DNA of 64,000 nt from Hyphomicrobiales bacterium (GCA_900469625.1 UBXV01000007.1:434001-498000); one strand, 5' to 3'. Shown: positions 28,692 to 37,924, counted from the first letter of the stretch. Program-made: numbers and translations. Notes: generated from the sequence alone by a model not told the origin.

Positions 28692-29552
28692 ATGAAAACC
28701 CAGCGCAAAGCCAGAATTCGCATCTTCAACGCCATCAGCCTCGCCATCGTCAGCTTCCTGGCGCTGGCGGCAATCGCGCTTCCCCCGGCGCGTGCAGCCG
28801 ATCTTTCCGCGGCCGACATCTGCGACCGCGAGGCGGGCAGCATCTTCGACCTGCAGCGCAACCAGAGTTACCCGGCTGTTGCGACCGAAGACCTGAAAAT
28901 CGGCATTGCGCTTTCGGCCTGCCGCGAAGCCTACAACCAGCATGCCGGCCCGCGCGCCGAGTTCCAGCTGGCGCGAGTGCTCGACAAGGCCGGCCAGAAG
29001 ATCCAGTCGCTGCGCATCCTCGGCGAGGCCGCCGACCATGGCCACGCGCTGGCAATGACCAATTATGCCGTCCTTATCGGCGAACAGGGCGACGTTGCGA
29101 CCGAATTCACGCTCAATCAGAAGGCCGCAGCCGCCGGCAATATCCTTGCTGCCTACAATCTCGGCGTCGCCTATCGCGACGGCATGGGGACATCCGCAAA
29201 CGGTGCCCTCGCGATCGAATGGTTCGAGCGCGCCTCGCTTGCCGGCGACGATGTCGCCGCCTTCAACCTCGCGGTGATCCTGGATGAAGGCAAGCTGGTG
29301 CCGGAAGACAATGCCCGGGCCGCCCGCTTCTATCGCCTCGCTGTCGAGCGCGGCAATGTCGATGCCATGGTCAATCTCGGCCTGATGCTGGAAACCGGCG
29401 AAGGCGTGACCAAGGACCTGCCGGCCGCCCGTGCTGTCTTCCGCAAGGCCGCAGCCGAAGGCGACGACTATGCTGAGCGCAAGTTCGCCGAGCTGAGCGC
29501 CACCGACAATTTCGAGACGGCCATGCTCGACAAGACAAGCCGCATCAAGTGA
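28692..29552 (+). CDS. Secreted Sel1-repeat protein, probable Clr target
   Basis: 286-residue exported protein. A long signal peptide (residues 1-36, cleavage after PPARA|AD) is followed by a short cysteine-containing N-terminal domain and four to five Sel1/TPR-like helical repeats (about 80-270), each with the pattern A..LG.....G....D...A..W/F...A..G, for instance YNLGVAYRDGMG and VNLGLMLETGEG. These repeats bind partner proteins. By position it corresponds to the S. meliloti gene I remember as a cAMP-Clr target (SMc02178); function unknown. A good Clr box precedes it. Confidence 0.88.
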   Translation: MKTQRKARIRIFNAISLAIVSFLALAAIALPPARAADLSAADICDREAGSIFDLQRNQSYPAVATEDLKIGIALSACREAYNQHAGPRAEFQLARVLDKAGQKIQSLRILGEAADHGHALAMTNYAVLIGEQGDVATEFTLNQKAAAAGNILAAYNLGVAYRDGMGTSANGALAIEWFERASLAGDDVAAFNLAVILDEGKLVPEDNARAARFYRLAVERGNVDAMVNLGLMLETGEGVTKDLPAARAVFRKAAAEGDDYAERKFAELSATDNFETAMLDKTSRIK

Positions 29553-29711
29553 ACCATGCCGGCCCTCACCGGCCGATCTTGAGGGGCCGGCCGGTCTTGC
29601 GCCCGCAAATGTGCCGGCCACCATCGGCAAATCCCACCCAAAGATGCAGCTTGACGTGCAGCAGGTCGCACTACAGCTTGAGCGGGAACACAGCCCTTTC
29701 CCGGACATGCG

Positions 29712-30518
29712 ATGACCAAGCTGATTATCTTTACCGACCTGCACATGGTGCCCGAGGGCACGACCATCATCGGCCTCGACCCCTATCAGCGCCTGGCCAA
29801 CGGCATCGCCCATGTGAACCGCTACCATGCGGATGCCGACCGGGTGATCTTCACCGGCGATCTTGCGCACTACGCCGATCGCGCCTCCTATGAACGGCTG
29901 AAGGGCCTGATCGACCAGGTGGTCCCGCCCGTCGCGATCACCGTCGGCAACCACGACCGGCGCGAGGTCTTTCTCGATGTCTTTACCGACGCGGTGACCG
30001 ACGACGACGGCTTCGTGCAGCAGGTGATCGACTTTGGCGATTGCCGCGCAATCCTGCTCGACACGCTGTTTGCGCCGCCCTACGACTATCCCAACAGCCA
30101 TGCCGGCCTTCTCTGCCAGAAGCGCCTTGCCTGGCTCGACCGGCAACTGGCGGAAGCCGGCGACAGGCCGGTGCTGATCTTCATGCACCACCCGCCGCAC
30201 GCGACCGGTTTTTCCGGCATGGACATGATCCGCCTGGTCAACGAGGTGGAATTCTACGCGCTGGTGAAGAAGCACGGCAATGTGCGCCACATCTTTGCCG
30301 GCCACGTGCACCGCACGATCAGCGGCTCGAGCCGCGGCATCCCCTTCTCCATCTTCAAGAGCCCGGTGCACCAGCAACCGATGCCGTTCGATGCGCCCGA
30401 TGCCTCGCTCTCCGTCGACGAGCCGGCGGCCTACGGCATCGCGTTGGTGACGAAGGATGGCGTGCTCGTTCACACCGAGGATTATGAAATCGCCCGCCGG
30501 GACGCCGCCTTCGCCTGA
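29712..30518 (+). CDS. spdA: SpdA-like 3',5'-cAMP phosphodiesterase
   Basis: 268-residue metallophosphoesterase of the class III phosphodiesterase group. Metal ligands appear in order: D9 and H11 (FTDLH), D50 (FTGD), N80/H81 (VGNHDRR), the histidine in FMHHPPH, and GHVHR. No signal peptide or helix, so it acts in the cytoplasm. As in S. meliloti it lies downstream of clr-cyaD1, completing synthesis, sensing and hydrolysis of cAMP. 2',3'-cyclic substrates are also reported for SpdA, so its true substrate is not settled by sequence. Confidence 0.9.
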   Translation: MTKLIIFTDLHMVPEGTTIIGLDPYQRLANGIAHVNRYHADADRVIFTGDLAHYADRASYERLKGLIDQVVPPVAITVGNHDRREVFLDVFTDAVTDDDGFVQQVIDFGDCRAILLDTLFAPPYDYPNSHAGLLCQKRLAWLDRQLAEAGDRPVLIFMHHPPHATGFSGMDMIRLVNEVEFYALVKKHGNVRHIFAGHVHRTISGSSRGIPFSIFKSPVHQQPMPFDAPDASLSVDEPAAYGIALVTKDGVLVHTEDYEIARRDAAFA

Positions 30519-30558
30519 GGGGCATTCCGGCCGGCCGGCCTTCATGCTAGGTTGGCCC

Positions 30559-30873
30559 ATGACCCAAACGACCGCCACGGATGAAACCCTCGACTGCCAG
30601 AGCTGCGGCGCCTGCTGTGCCTACTCCTCCGACTGGCCGCGCTTCTCGATGGAAACGGACGAGGAACTCGACCTGATCCCGGAAGAATATGTCGCGGCCG
30701 ATCTCGGCGGCATGCGCTGCGAGGACGACCGTTGTACGGCGCTCGGCGGCAAGCTCGGCGTCCATGTCGCCTGCAAGGTCTACGCCGTCCGGCCGATCGT
30801 CTGTCGCACCTGCATGCCAGGCGACGACGAGTGCCTGATGGCGCGCGAACGGCACTTCGGGAAAGCCGCATAA
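30559..30873 (+). CDS. YkgJ-family cysteine cluster protein
   Basis: 104 residues with cysteines arranged as CQSCGACC (residues 13-20), C53 region RCEDDRC, ACKVY and PIVCRTCMPGDDEC, the YkgJ/UPF0153 zinc- or iron-binding pattern. Cytoplasmic; role unknown. ATG 30559 is used; a second in-frame ATG 15 bases upstream is possible. Forty bases after spdA, so it may be co-transcribed. Confidence 0.88.
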   Translation: MTQTTATDETLDCQSCGACCAYSSDWPRFSMETDEELDLIPEEYVAADLGGMRCEDDRCTALGGKLGVHVACKVYAVRPIVCRTCMPGDDECLMARERHFGKAA

Positions 30874-31062
30874 GACTTCGGATCATCCGGCACGCAAGCC
30901 GACCTTCCGCATCCCCATCGGTTTGACAGCGCTGCGGTAGTGAAACATTCCGAGAATGATCGAAAATGCCGGATGGATGTTCGGCGGAACGACGCGTATT
31001 TTCTGCCCACGATATCCAGGGCGTTTTGCGCCCTGTCACCGCCTTCCAAAGGACCGCGTTCG

Positions 31063-34000
31063 ATGAGCCAGAACCAGCTTCACAAATCCAGCCCGAAGGC
31101 CGAGCAGGCCCCGGCACCCTTTGCCGATTTCGCGCCGCCGATCCGCGCCCAAAGCGCGCTGCGCCAGGCGATCACCGCTGCCTACCGCCGGCCCGAGACC
31201 GAAGCCCTGCCATCGCTCGTCGAGGCGGCAACGCTGCCGGTCGAGACGCAGAAGGCAGCTGCGCGCACGGCCCGCAAGCTGATCGAAGCGCTGCGCGCCA
31301 AGCACAAGGGTTCCGGCGTCGAAGGACTGGTGCACGAATACTCGCTGTCGAGCCAGGAAGGCGTGGCGCTGATGTGCCTGGCCGAAGCGCTGCTGCGCAT
31401 TCCCGACACGGCCACGCGCGACGCGCTGATCCGCGACAAGATCGCCGACGGCGACTGGAAGTCACACCTGGGCGGCGGACGCTCGCTGTTCGTCAACGCC
31501 GCGACCTGGGGCCTGGTCGTCACCGGCAAGCTGACCTCGACCGTCAACGACCGCAGCCTTTCGGCAGCGCTCACGCGCCTGATCGCCCGTTGCGGCGAAC
31601 CGGTGATCCGCCGCGGCGTCGACATGGCGATGCGCATGATGGGCGAGCAGTTCGTCACCGGCGAAACCATCGACGAGGCGCTGCGCCGTTCGCGCGCGCT
31701 GGAGCAGAAGGGCTTCCGCTACTCCTACGACATGCTGGGTGAGGCCGCGACCACGGCTGCCGACGCGGAGCGCTACTACAAGGATTACGAAACCGCGATC
31801 CACGCCATCGGCAAGGCTTCGGCCGGACGCGGCATCTATGAAGGCCCCGGCATCTCGATCAAGCTTTCGGCGCTGCATCCGCGCTATGTGCGCGCGCAGT
31901 CTGCCCGCGTCATGGAAGAGCTGTTGCCTAAGGTGAAGGCGCTCGCCGTCATCGCCAAGAAATACGACATCGGCCTCAACATCGACGCCGAGGAAGCCGA
32001 CCGGCTGGAACTGTCGCTCGACCTGCTCGAAGAGCTTTGCCTCGACAAGGATCTTTCCGGCTGGGACGGCATGGGCTTTGTGGTCCAGGCCTATGGCAAG
32101 CGCTGCCCCTTCGTGCTCGACTTCATCATCGACCTTGCCCGTCGCGCCGGTCGCCGCGTCATGGTTCGCCTGGTCAAGGGCGCCTATTGGGACGCCGAGA
32201 TCAAGCGCGCCCAGCTCGACGGCCTGGAAGACTTTCCGGTCTACACCCGCAAGATCTACACCGACGTTTCCTACATCGCTTGCGCCCGCAAGCTGCTGGC
32301 GGCAACCGACGTGATCTTCCCGCAGTTCGCCACCCACAACGCCCAGTCGCTCGCCACCATCTACGAGCTGGCCGGCAAGGATTTCCAGGTCGGCAAATAC
32401 GAATTCCAGTGCCTGCACGGCATGGGCGAGCCGCTCTATGACGAAGTCGTCGGCAAGAACAATCTCGACCGGCCGTGCCGTATCTATGCGCCTGTTGGCA
32501 CGCACGAGACGCTGCTTGCCTACCTCGTTCGCCGCCTGCTCGAAAACGGCGCCAACTCCTCCTTCGTCAACCGCATCGCCGATCCCAAGGTCTCGATCGA
32601 CGAACTGGTCGCCGATCCCGTCGATATCGTGCGCGCCATGCCGGTCGTCGGCGCGACGCATGCGCAGATCGCCCTGCCCGTCGGCCTCTTCGGCGATGCC
32701 CGTCCCAATTCGGCCGGTCTTGACCTTTCCAACGAGACCTCGCTTGCCTCGCTGAGCGAAGCGCTGAAGGCAAGTGCTGCCGTCGACTGGCGCGCCGAAC
32801 CGCTGCTGGCAACGGGCCCCGGCAAGGGCGAGACCCGCCCAGTGCTCAACCCCGGCGACCACCGCGATACCGTCGGCACGGTCACCGAGACGTCCGAAGC
32901 CGACGCCCGCCAGGCGGCAAGCCTTGCCGCCAAGGCCGCTTCCACCTGGTCGGCGGTTGCGCCGACGGAGCGTGCAGCGATGCTGGTGCGCGCAGCCGAC
33001 ATTATGCAGGCCCGCATGCCGACGCTGCTTGGCCTGATCGTGCGCGAAGCCGGCAAGTCGCTGCCCAACGCCATTGCCGAAGTGCGCGAAGCGATCGACT
33101 TCCTGCGCTACTATGCCGAACAGACGCGCCGCACCCTCGGCCCTGCCCATAAGGCACTTGGTCCGATCGTCTGCATCAGCCCCTGGAACTTCCCGCTGGC
33201 GATCTTTGCCGGCCAGATTGCGGCAGCGCTGGTTGCCGGCAACCCGGTGCTGGCAAAGCCCGCGGAGGAAACGCCGCTGATCGCCGCCGAAGGCGTGCGC
33301 ATCCTGCACGAAGCCGGCATTCCCGCCGACGCGCTGCAGCTGCTGCCCGGTGACGGCCGCATCGGCGCGGCACTGGTTGCCGCCCCCGAGATTGCCGGCG
33401 TAATGTTCACCGGTTCGACCGAAGTCGCGCGCCTGATCCAGGCGCAGCTGGCCGACCGGCTGTCGCCGTCCGGCCGGCCGATCCCGCTGATCGCCGAAAC
33501 CGGTGGCCAGAACGCCATGATCGTCGACAGCTCGGCGCTTGCCGAACAGGTCGTCGGCGACGTGATCGCCTCGGCCTTCGACAGCGCCGGCCAGCGCTGC
33601 TCGGCCCTGCGCGTACTGTGCCTGCAGGAAGATGTCGCCGACCGCATTCTCGCGATGCTGAAGGGCGCGCTGCACGAACTGAAGATCGGCCGCACCGACA
33701 AGCTCTCCGTCGACGTCGGTCCCGTCATCACGGCGGAAGCACAAGGGATCATCGAAAAGCACATCGAGACGATGCGCGGCATGGGCCGCAAGGTCGAGCA
33801 GATCGGCCTTGCCTCCGAGACAGACCTTGGCACCTTCGTGCCGCCGACGATCGTCGAGCTCGAAAAGCTCGCCGACCTCAAGCGCGAAGTGTTCGGCCCG
33901 GTTCTCCACGTCATCCGCTACCGCCGCGACGATCTCGACCGGTTGATCGACGACATCAACGCGACGGGCTACGGCCTGACCTTCGGCTTGCATACCCGTC

Positions 34001-34770
34001 TCGACGAGACCATCGCCCATGTCACCTCGCGGGTGAAGGCCGGCAATCTCTACGTCAACCGCAACGTGATCGGCGCCGTCGTCGGCGTGCAGCCCTTCGG
34101 CGGCCGTGGCCTCTCCGGCACCGGACCGAAGGCTGGCGGCCCGCTCTATCTCGGGCGCCTCGTCGCGACCGCCCCGGTGCCGCCGCAGCATAGCTCCGTG
34201 CACACCGATCCGGCGCTGCTCGATTTCGCCAAGTGGCTCGACGGCAAGGGCGCCAAGGCCGAAGCGGAAGCTGCCCGCACCGCCGGCAGCAACTCCGCCC
34301 TCGGCCTCGTCTCGGAGCTTCCGGGTCCGGTCGGCGAGCGCAACCTCTATGCGCTGCATCCGCGCGGCCGCGTTCTGCTGGTACCGGCGACAGAAACCGG
34401 TCTCTATCACCAGCTCGGCGCCGCCCTTGCGACCGGCAACACGGTCGTCATCGACGCCGCATCGGGCCTGCAGTCGTCGCTGAAGACGCTGCCGGCCAGC
34501 GTTGCGGCGCGCCTCACCTGGTCGAAGGACTGGTCAGTCGACGGCCCGTTTGCCGGAGCCCTGGTCGAAGGCGACGGCGAGCGCGTTCGCGAAGTCAGCA
34601 AGGTGATCGCCGGCCTGCCGGGTCCGCTGGTCCTGGTCCAGGCGGCTTCGAGCGAAGAAATCGGCCGCAACCCCGACGCCTATTGCCTCAACTGGCTGCT
34701 CGAAGAGGTGTCCACCTCGATCAACACAGCGGCCGCCGGCGGCAATGCCAGCCTGATGGCGATCGGCTGA
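31063..34770 (+). CDS. putA: Bifunctional proline dehydrogenase / glutamate semialdehyde dehydrogenase PutA
   Basis: Oxidises proline to glutamate in two steps: an FAD-linked proline dehydrogenase barrel (about residues 190-480, with GEAATTAADAERYY, YGPGISIKLSAL-type strand and RLVKGAYWDAEIKRAQ) and an aldehyde dehydrogenase (about 570-1040). The catalytic cysteine is C846 in GQRCSALRV, with the glutamate in PLIAETGGQNAMIVDS. 1235 residues, like rhizobial PutA. An arm region precedes the barrel, but there is no ribbon-helix-helix DNA-binding domain at the N-terminus, so it is not a self-repressor. ATG 31063 fits the family; the GTG at 30940 does not. Confidence 0.97.
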   Translation: MSQNQLHKSSPKAEQAPAPFADFAPPIRAQSALRQAITAAYRRPETEALPSLVEAATLPVETQKAAARTARKLIEALRAKHKGSGVEGLVHEYSLSSQEGVALMCLAEALLRIPDTATRDALIRDKIADGDWKSHLGGGRSLFVNAATWGLVVTGKLTSTVNDRSLSAALTRLIARCGEPVIRRGVDMAMRMMGEQFVTGETIDEALRRSRALEQKGFRYSYDMLGEAATTAADAERYYKDYETAIHAIGKASAGRGIYEGPGISIKLSALHPRYVRAQSARVMEELLPKVKALAVIAKKYDIGLNIDAEEADRLELSLDLLEELCLDKDLSGWDGMGFVVQAYGKRCPFVLDFIIDLARRAGRRVMVRLVKGAYWDAEIKRAQLDGLEDFPVYTRKIYTDVSYIACARKLLAATDVIFPQFATHNAQSLATIYELAGKDFQVGKYEFQCLHGMGEPLYDEVVGKNNLDRPCRIYAPVGTHETLLAYLVRRLLENGANSSFVNRIADPKVSIDELVADPVDIVRAMPVVGATHAQIALPVGLFGDARPNSAGLDLSNETSLASLSEALKASAAVDWRAEPLLATGPGKGETRPVLNPGDHRDTVGTVTETSEADARQAASLAAKAASTWSAVAPTERAAMLVRAADIMQARMPTLLGLIVREAGKSLPNAIAEVREAIDFLRYYAEQTRRTLGPAHKALGPIVCISPWNFPLAIFAGQIAAALVAGNPVLAKPAEETPLIAAEGVRILHEAGIPADALQLLPGDGRIGAALVAAPEIAGVMFTGSTEVARLIQAQLADRLSPSGRPIPLIAETGGQNAMIVDSSALAEQVVGDVIASAFDSAGQRCSALRVLCLQEDVADRILAMLKGALHELKIGRTDKLSVDVGPVITAEAQGIIEKHIETMRGMGRKVEQIGLASETDLGTFVPPTIVELEKLADLKREVFGPVLHVIRYRRDDLDRLIDDINATGYGLTFGLHTRLDETIAHVTSRVKAGNLYVNRNVIGAVVGVQPFGGRGLSGTGPKAGGPLYLGRLVATAPVPPQHSSVHTDPALLDFAKWLDGKGAKAEAEAARTAGSNSALGLVSELPGPVGERNLYALHPRGRVLLVPATETGLYHQLGAALATGNTVVIDAASGLQSSLKTLPASVAARLTWSKDWSVDGPFAGALVEGDGERVREVSKVIAGLPGPLVLVQAASSEEIGRNPDAYCLNWLLEEVSTSINTAAAGGNASLMAIG

Positions 34771-34797
34771 TCGAAGCCCGATCGACGGGGCAAGAAT

Positions 34798-34821
34798 GCC
34801 TCTCCCGAATGCGGGAGAGGC
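34798..34821 (+). terminator. Stem-loop after putA
   Basis: GCCTCTCCCG (34798-34807) and CGGGAGAGGC (34812-34821) pair perfectly around AATG, 28 bases after the putA stop. No T-run follows. Confidence 0.6.
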
Positions 34822-34866
34822 GATGAAGGGTCTGGGCTCAACCCGGTGGTGCCCTCCCCTCCCTCT

Positions 34867-35009
34867 CCTCATCTCTGTGCTTGTCACAGAGATTCAGCGG
34901 CGCCGCGTCGGCGGCGCGAAAGAACCTTTCAAAACGACACCATGGACCGAGCCTTCTCGCGGCGCAGACGCGCCGTGGCTGGAGTTCTGTGACAGGCACA
35001 GAAATGAGG
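34867..35009. repeat. Inverted pair of ~56-base intergenic elements
   Basis: Arm A (34867-34922) begins CCTCATCTCTGTGCTTGTCA; arm B (34954-35009) is its inverted copy, ending TGACAGGCACAGAAATGAGG. The outer 24 bases match at 22 positions and the remainder at roughly 70-75%. Thirty-one unrelated bases separate them. The motif (CTCATYTCTGTGCYTGTCACAGA) is familiar from rhizobial intergenic DNA. No gene lies between putA and yigZ. Confidence 0.75.
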
Positions 35010-35116
35010 GCTGGGAAACCAACCGCGTGAGCCGCATCCGAGCCTGAACTGCGGCCGAACCACGGTGGCGCGTTTGCCCGCAATCCGTTATCAGCAATGG
35101 CAAAACGGAAGCGACC

Positions 35117-35701
35117 ATGTTCACCCTCAAGCGCATCGAAACGGCGACCCAGGACATCAAGAAGAGCCGGTTCCTGGCCATCTGCGCGCCCGTGCCCGAC
35201 GAGCAGGCGGCAAAGGCGTTCCTCGCTCAGCATTCCGACCCCACGGCCAATCACAATTGCTGGGCCTGGCGCATCGGCCAGGTCTATCGCTTCAACGACG
35301 ACGGCGAGCCAAGCGGCACGGCGGGCAAGCCGATCCTTGCGGCCATCGACGGCCAGGCGCTCGACCATGTCGCGGTCGTCGTCACCCGCTGGTTCGGCGG
35401 CATTCTGCTTGGTAGCGGCGGCCTGATCCGCGCCTATGGCGGCACCGCGGCACTCTGCCTGCGGGCGGCCGAGAAGATCGAGATGATCGAGACCGTGCGC
35501 GCGACCATCGCCTGCGACTTTGCCGATCTGGCGCTGATCAAGGCACGCCTTCTTGCCCGCGACGTGACGATCTCGGGTGAGAGCTTCACCGACAGGGGAC
35601 CGGTGATGGCGGTCGAAATGCGCAAGGACGAGGCAGACGGCATTTTAGCCATGGTCACCGATCTCAGTCGCGGCCGTGCGGTCATTGCGACCGACGACTG
35701 A
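35117..35701 (+). CDS. YigZ/IMPACT family protein
   Basis: 194 residues. An N-terminal IMPACT (UPF0029) domain has KKSRFLAICAPV, HNCWAWRIG, NDDGEPSGTAGKPIL and VVTRWFGGILLGSGGLIRAY, followed by a DUF1949 ferredoxin-like C-terminal domain (about 135-190). Members have been linked to translation stress; biochemical role unproven. Separate transcription unit after the inverted repeat pair. Confidence 0.93.
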   Translation: MFTLKRIETATQDIKKSRFLAICAPVPDEQAAKAFLAQHSDPTANHNCWAWRIGQVYRFNDDGEPSGTAGKPILAAIDGQALDHVAVVVTRWFGGILLGSGGLIRAYGGTAALCLRAAEKIEMIETVRATIACDFADLALIKARLLARDVTISGESFTDRGPVMAVEMRKDEADGILAMVTDLSRGRAVIATDD

Positions 35702-35794
35702 ACGACTTCCTTTGCCGGTCGAACCATCATAAAAACGACCGACAAAATCGATAATAATCAACCCTGCAACAGGTTTGCCAAGGAGACGGCCAGC

Positions 35795-36781
35795 ATGAAA
35801 ACGAGAGTTCTGGGCAAGACGGGCGCGACGATTTCGGAGATCGGTTTCGGCGCCTGGCAGATCGGCGGCTCCTGGGGAGACGTCAGCGAAGCGGACGGCA
35901 AGCGTGCGCTGAACGCGGCACTCGACAGCGGCGTCACCTTCATCGACACCGCCGACGTCTATGGCGACGGACGCTCCGAAAAGATCATCGCTGCCGTTCT
36001 CAAGGAACGCGGCGGCGAAAAGCCGTTCGTTGCCACCAAGGCAGGGCGCCGATTAAACCCGCACGTCACCGAAGGCTACACCGGCGCCAACATCGAAGCC
36101 TTCATCGACCGCAGCCTGACCAATCTCGGCGTCGAGACGCTGGATCTCGTGCAGCTTCACTGCCCGCCGACCGAGGTCTATTACCGTCCGGACCTTTTCG
36201 GCGCGCTCGACCAGCTGATCACCAAGGGCAAGATCCGGCACTACGGCGTCTCGGTGGAAAAGGTCGAGGAAGCGCTGAAGGCGATCGAATATCCGGGGGT
36301 CGCCACCGTCCAGATCATCTACAACATCTTCCGCCAGCGGCCGCAGGACCTGTTCTTCGCCGAAGCCAGGAAGAAGAACGTCGGCGTCATCGTGCGCGTG
36401 CCGCTCGCCTCCGGCCTGCTGTCGGGCAAGATCACCCGCGATACGGCCTTTGCCGCCGACGACCACCGGAACTTCAACCGCCATGGCGAAGCCTTCGATG
36501 TCGGCGAGACCTTTGCTGGCGTGCCCTTCGAGGCGGCGCTGGAGGCCGTCGAACAGCTTCGCCCGCTGGTGCCCGCAGGCGTTTCGATGGCGCAGTTTGC
36601 CCTGCGCTGGATCCTCACGCAGGATGCGGTCTCCGTCGTCATCCCTGGCGCCCGCAACGAGGCGCAGGCGCAATCGAACGCCGCTGCCAGCGCACTCGCG
36701 GCCATCGACGAACAGACCAGGGCCGCGATCGCCGCGCTTTACGAGCGACTGGTGAAGGTTCATGTTCATCACCGCTGGTAG
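35795..36781 (+). CDS. Aldo/keto reductase
   Basis: 328-residue NADPH-dependent oxidoreductase of the AKR fold. Catalytic tetrad residues are in DTADVYGDGRSEKII (Asp, Tyr), KAGRR (Lys) and LVQLHCPP (His). C-terminal coenzyme motif VVIPGARNEAQAQSNAAAS. The overall pattern resembles the YajO/L-glyceraldehyde reductase-like branch. GGAGACGG lies upstream of the ATG. Substrate unknown. Confidence 0.92.
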   Translation: MKTRVLGKTGATISEIGFGAWQIGGSWGDVSEADGKRALNAALDSGVTFIDTADVYGDGRSEKIIAAVLKERGGEKPFVATKAGRRLNPHVTEGYTGANIEAFIDRSLTNLGVETLDLVQLHCPPTEVYYRPDLFGALDQLITKGKIRHYGVSVEKVEEALKAIEYPGVATVQIIYNIFRQRPQDLFFAEARKKNVGVIVRVPLASGLLSGKITRDTAFAADDHRNFNRHGEAFDVGETFAGVPFEAALEAVEQLRPLVPAGVSMAQFALRWILTQDAVSVVIPGARNEAQAQSNAAASALAAIDEQTRAAIAALYERLVKVHVHHRW

Positions 36782-36827
36782 GATGCGCCACGGATGTCGG
36801 GCCCGTTGACCGGCAACAGACAGATCG

Positions 36828-36857
36828 GCCCTGGCGGGCACGCAGACGCGCCAGGGC
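36828..36857. other. Intergenic stem-loop
   Basis: GCCCTGGCG (36828-36836) pairs with CGCCAGGGC (36849-36857) over a 12-base loop between the aldo/keto reductase and DUF1810 genes. No T-run; it may protect the 3' end or attenuate. Confidence 0.4.
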
Positions 36858-36870
36858 GAACGAGGGGATC

Positions 36871-37305
36871 ATGGCCGACCCTTTCACGCTGCAGCGTTTC
36901 GTCGACGCCCAGGACCGCGTGTACGCGGCGGCGCTTGGCGAGCTGCGGCGCGGCCGCAAGGAGACGCACTGGATGTGGTTCGTCTTTCCCCAGCTTGCCG
37001 GCCTCGGCCATTCACCGATGGCGCAACGCTTCGCCATTTCGGGCCTTGCGGAGGCGCGGGCCTACCTCGGCCACCCGATGCTGGGGCCAAGGCTCACCGA
37101 GTGCACGGAAGCCGTCAACCGCGTTGCCGGGCGCACGGCACACGAGATCTTCTCAAGCCCTGATGACTTGAAATTCCGTTCGTCCATGACCCTGTTTTCG
37201 CAAGCCTCGGCGGCGGGCAGCGTCTTTGAACAGGCGCTCGGTCGTTATTTCGAAGGGGAGATGGATCGAAGGACGCTGGATCTTCTCTCCCGGCTTTCTC
37301 CATGA
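36871..37305 (+). CDS. DUF1810 family protein
   Basis: 144 residues matching the DUF1810 pattern: FVDAQDRVYAAALGELRRGRKETHWMWFVFPQLAGLG at the start, then ISGLAEARAYLGHPMLGPRL and FRSSMTLFSQA, with a C-terminal LGRYFEGEMDRRTLDLL. Cytoplasmic, function unknown. Located 89 bases after the aldo/keto reductase on the same strand. Confidence 0.92.
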   Translation: MADPFTLQRFVDAQDRVYAAALGELRRGRKETHWMWFVFPQLAGLGHSPMAQRFAISGLAEARAYLGHPMLGPRLTECTEAVNRVAGRTAHEIFSSPDDLKFRSSMTLFSQASAAGSVFEQALGRYFEGEMDRRTLDLLSRLSP

Positions 37306-37345
37306 CGGCCAGGACAGTCAAAGCGGGTCGCGCCTCTCGGCCCTG

Positions 37346-37453
37346 TCATACGCCGTGCGCGGCACTGGCGAGAAAAAACAGGACAACGAAAGCGCACACT
37401 GAAAGCCCGGCAACGATCACCAGCAGTTCCTTCATCATATAGCGATACATCAT
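37346..37453 (-). CDS. 35-residue single-helix membrane microprotein
   Basis: Codes for MMYRYMMKELLVIVAGLSVC followed by AFVVLFFLASAAHGV. A short charged N-terminus leads into a 23-residue hydrophobic helix, and the end resembles a signal-peptide cleavage site (ASAAHG). An unusually complete Shine-Dalgarno AAGGAGGT stands one or four bases before the twin ATGs. I know no family. The promoter would lie in the gene-free stretch to its right. Confidence 0.6.
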   Translation of the reverse strand: MMYRYMMKELLVIVAGLSVCAFVVLFFLASAAHGV

Positions 37454-37924
37454 TACCTCCTTTCCTTCAGCGAGCAGATGCCCCCTCAATATGGGGATTC
37501 GGCGGGCCGATTTTCATGGGCTGGCGTCAAAAAATCGTGATGACGCCTGGACTTCTGCCCATCGGGAACGCCGCCCTCACACGGTGCCCGCCACTTGGCC
37601 GTTGCCTCCGATCTGTTCTTTTATAATATCCTAATATATAGATTGTCGTCACGTCAGCTTTTAGGGGGAACGGCATACGCCCACGGGCGATCCCGGTCAG
37701 GCGGAGGCTCCGGTCAATCTGTCTACGGTGACATCAGGCGAACCGACATCTGGCCCAATGCGGGTCGGGCAAGGCGAGAATCGAGCGGCCCTCGCGCGGC
37801 CGCCCTGGCGATCCGGTCGGAGGGTGTGCTGACAGCGTTACCTGCCAGCGCCGCCCTAGGCGGGCGAGACGAGCGTCCTCCACCGAGCCTGCGACACCGC
37901 TTGACGAACAGGCGTCCAACACCT
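37454..37924. other. Gene-free stretch with an AT-rich block
   Basis: No convincing gene. A sharply AT-rich segment (37617-37645, containing TTATAATATCCTAATATATA) looks like promoter DNA, and downstream of it is GC-rich sequence with a possible hairpin (GCGGCC/GGCCGC near 37795-37803). It might produce a small RNA, or only carry the promoters of the microprotein and merR genes. Confidence 0.35.

Noticed and set aside
29560-29600. GGCCGG-rich hairpins after the Sel1 gene as a terminator
   Set aside because: Several overlapping short GGCCGG pairings with no T-run; cannot be distinguished from GC-rich background.
31462-34410. Left-reading frame of 982 codons opposite putA
   Set aside because: Antisense shadow; the putA frame has intact catalytic motifs and normal length, this one has none.
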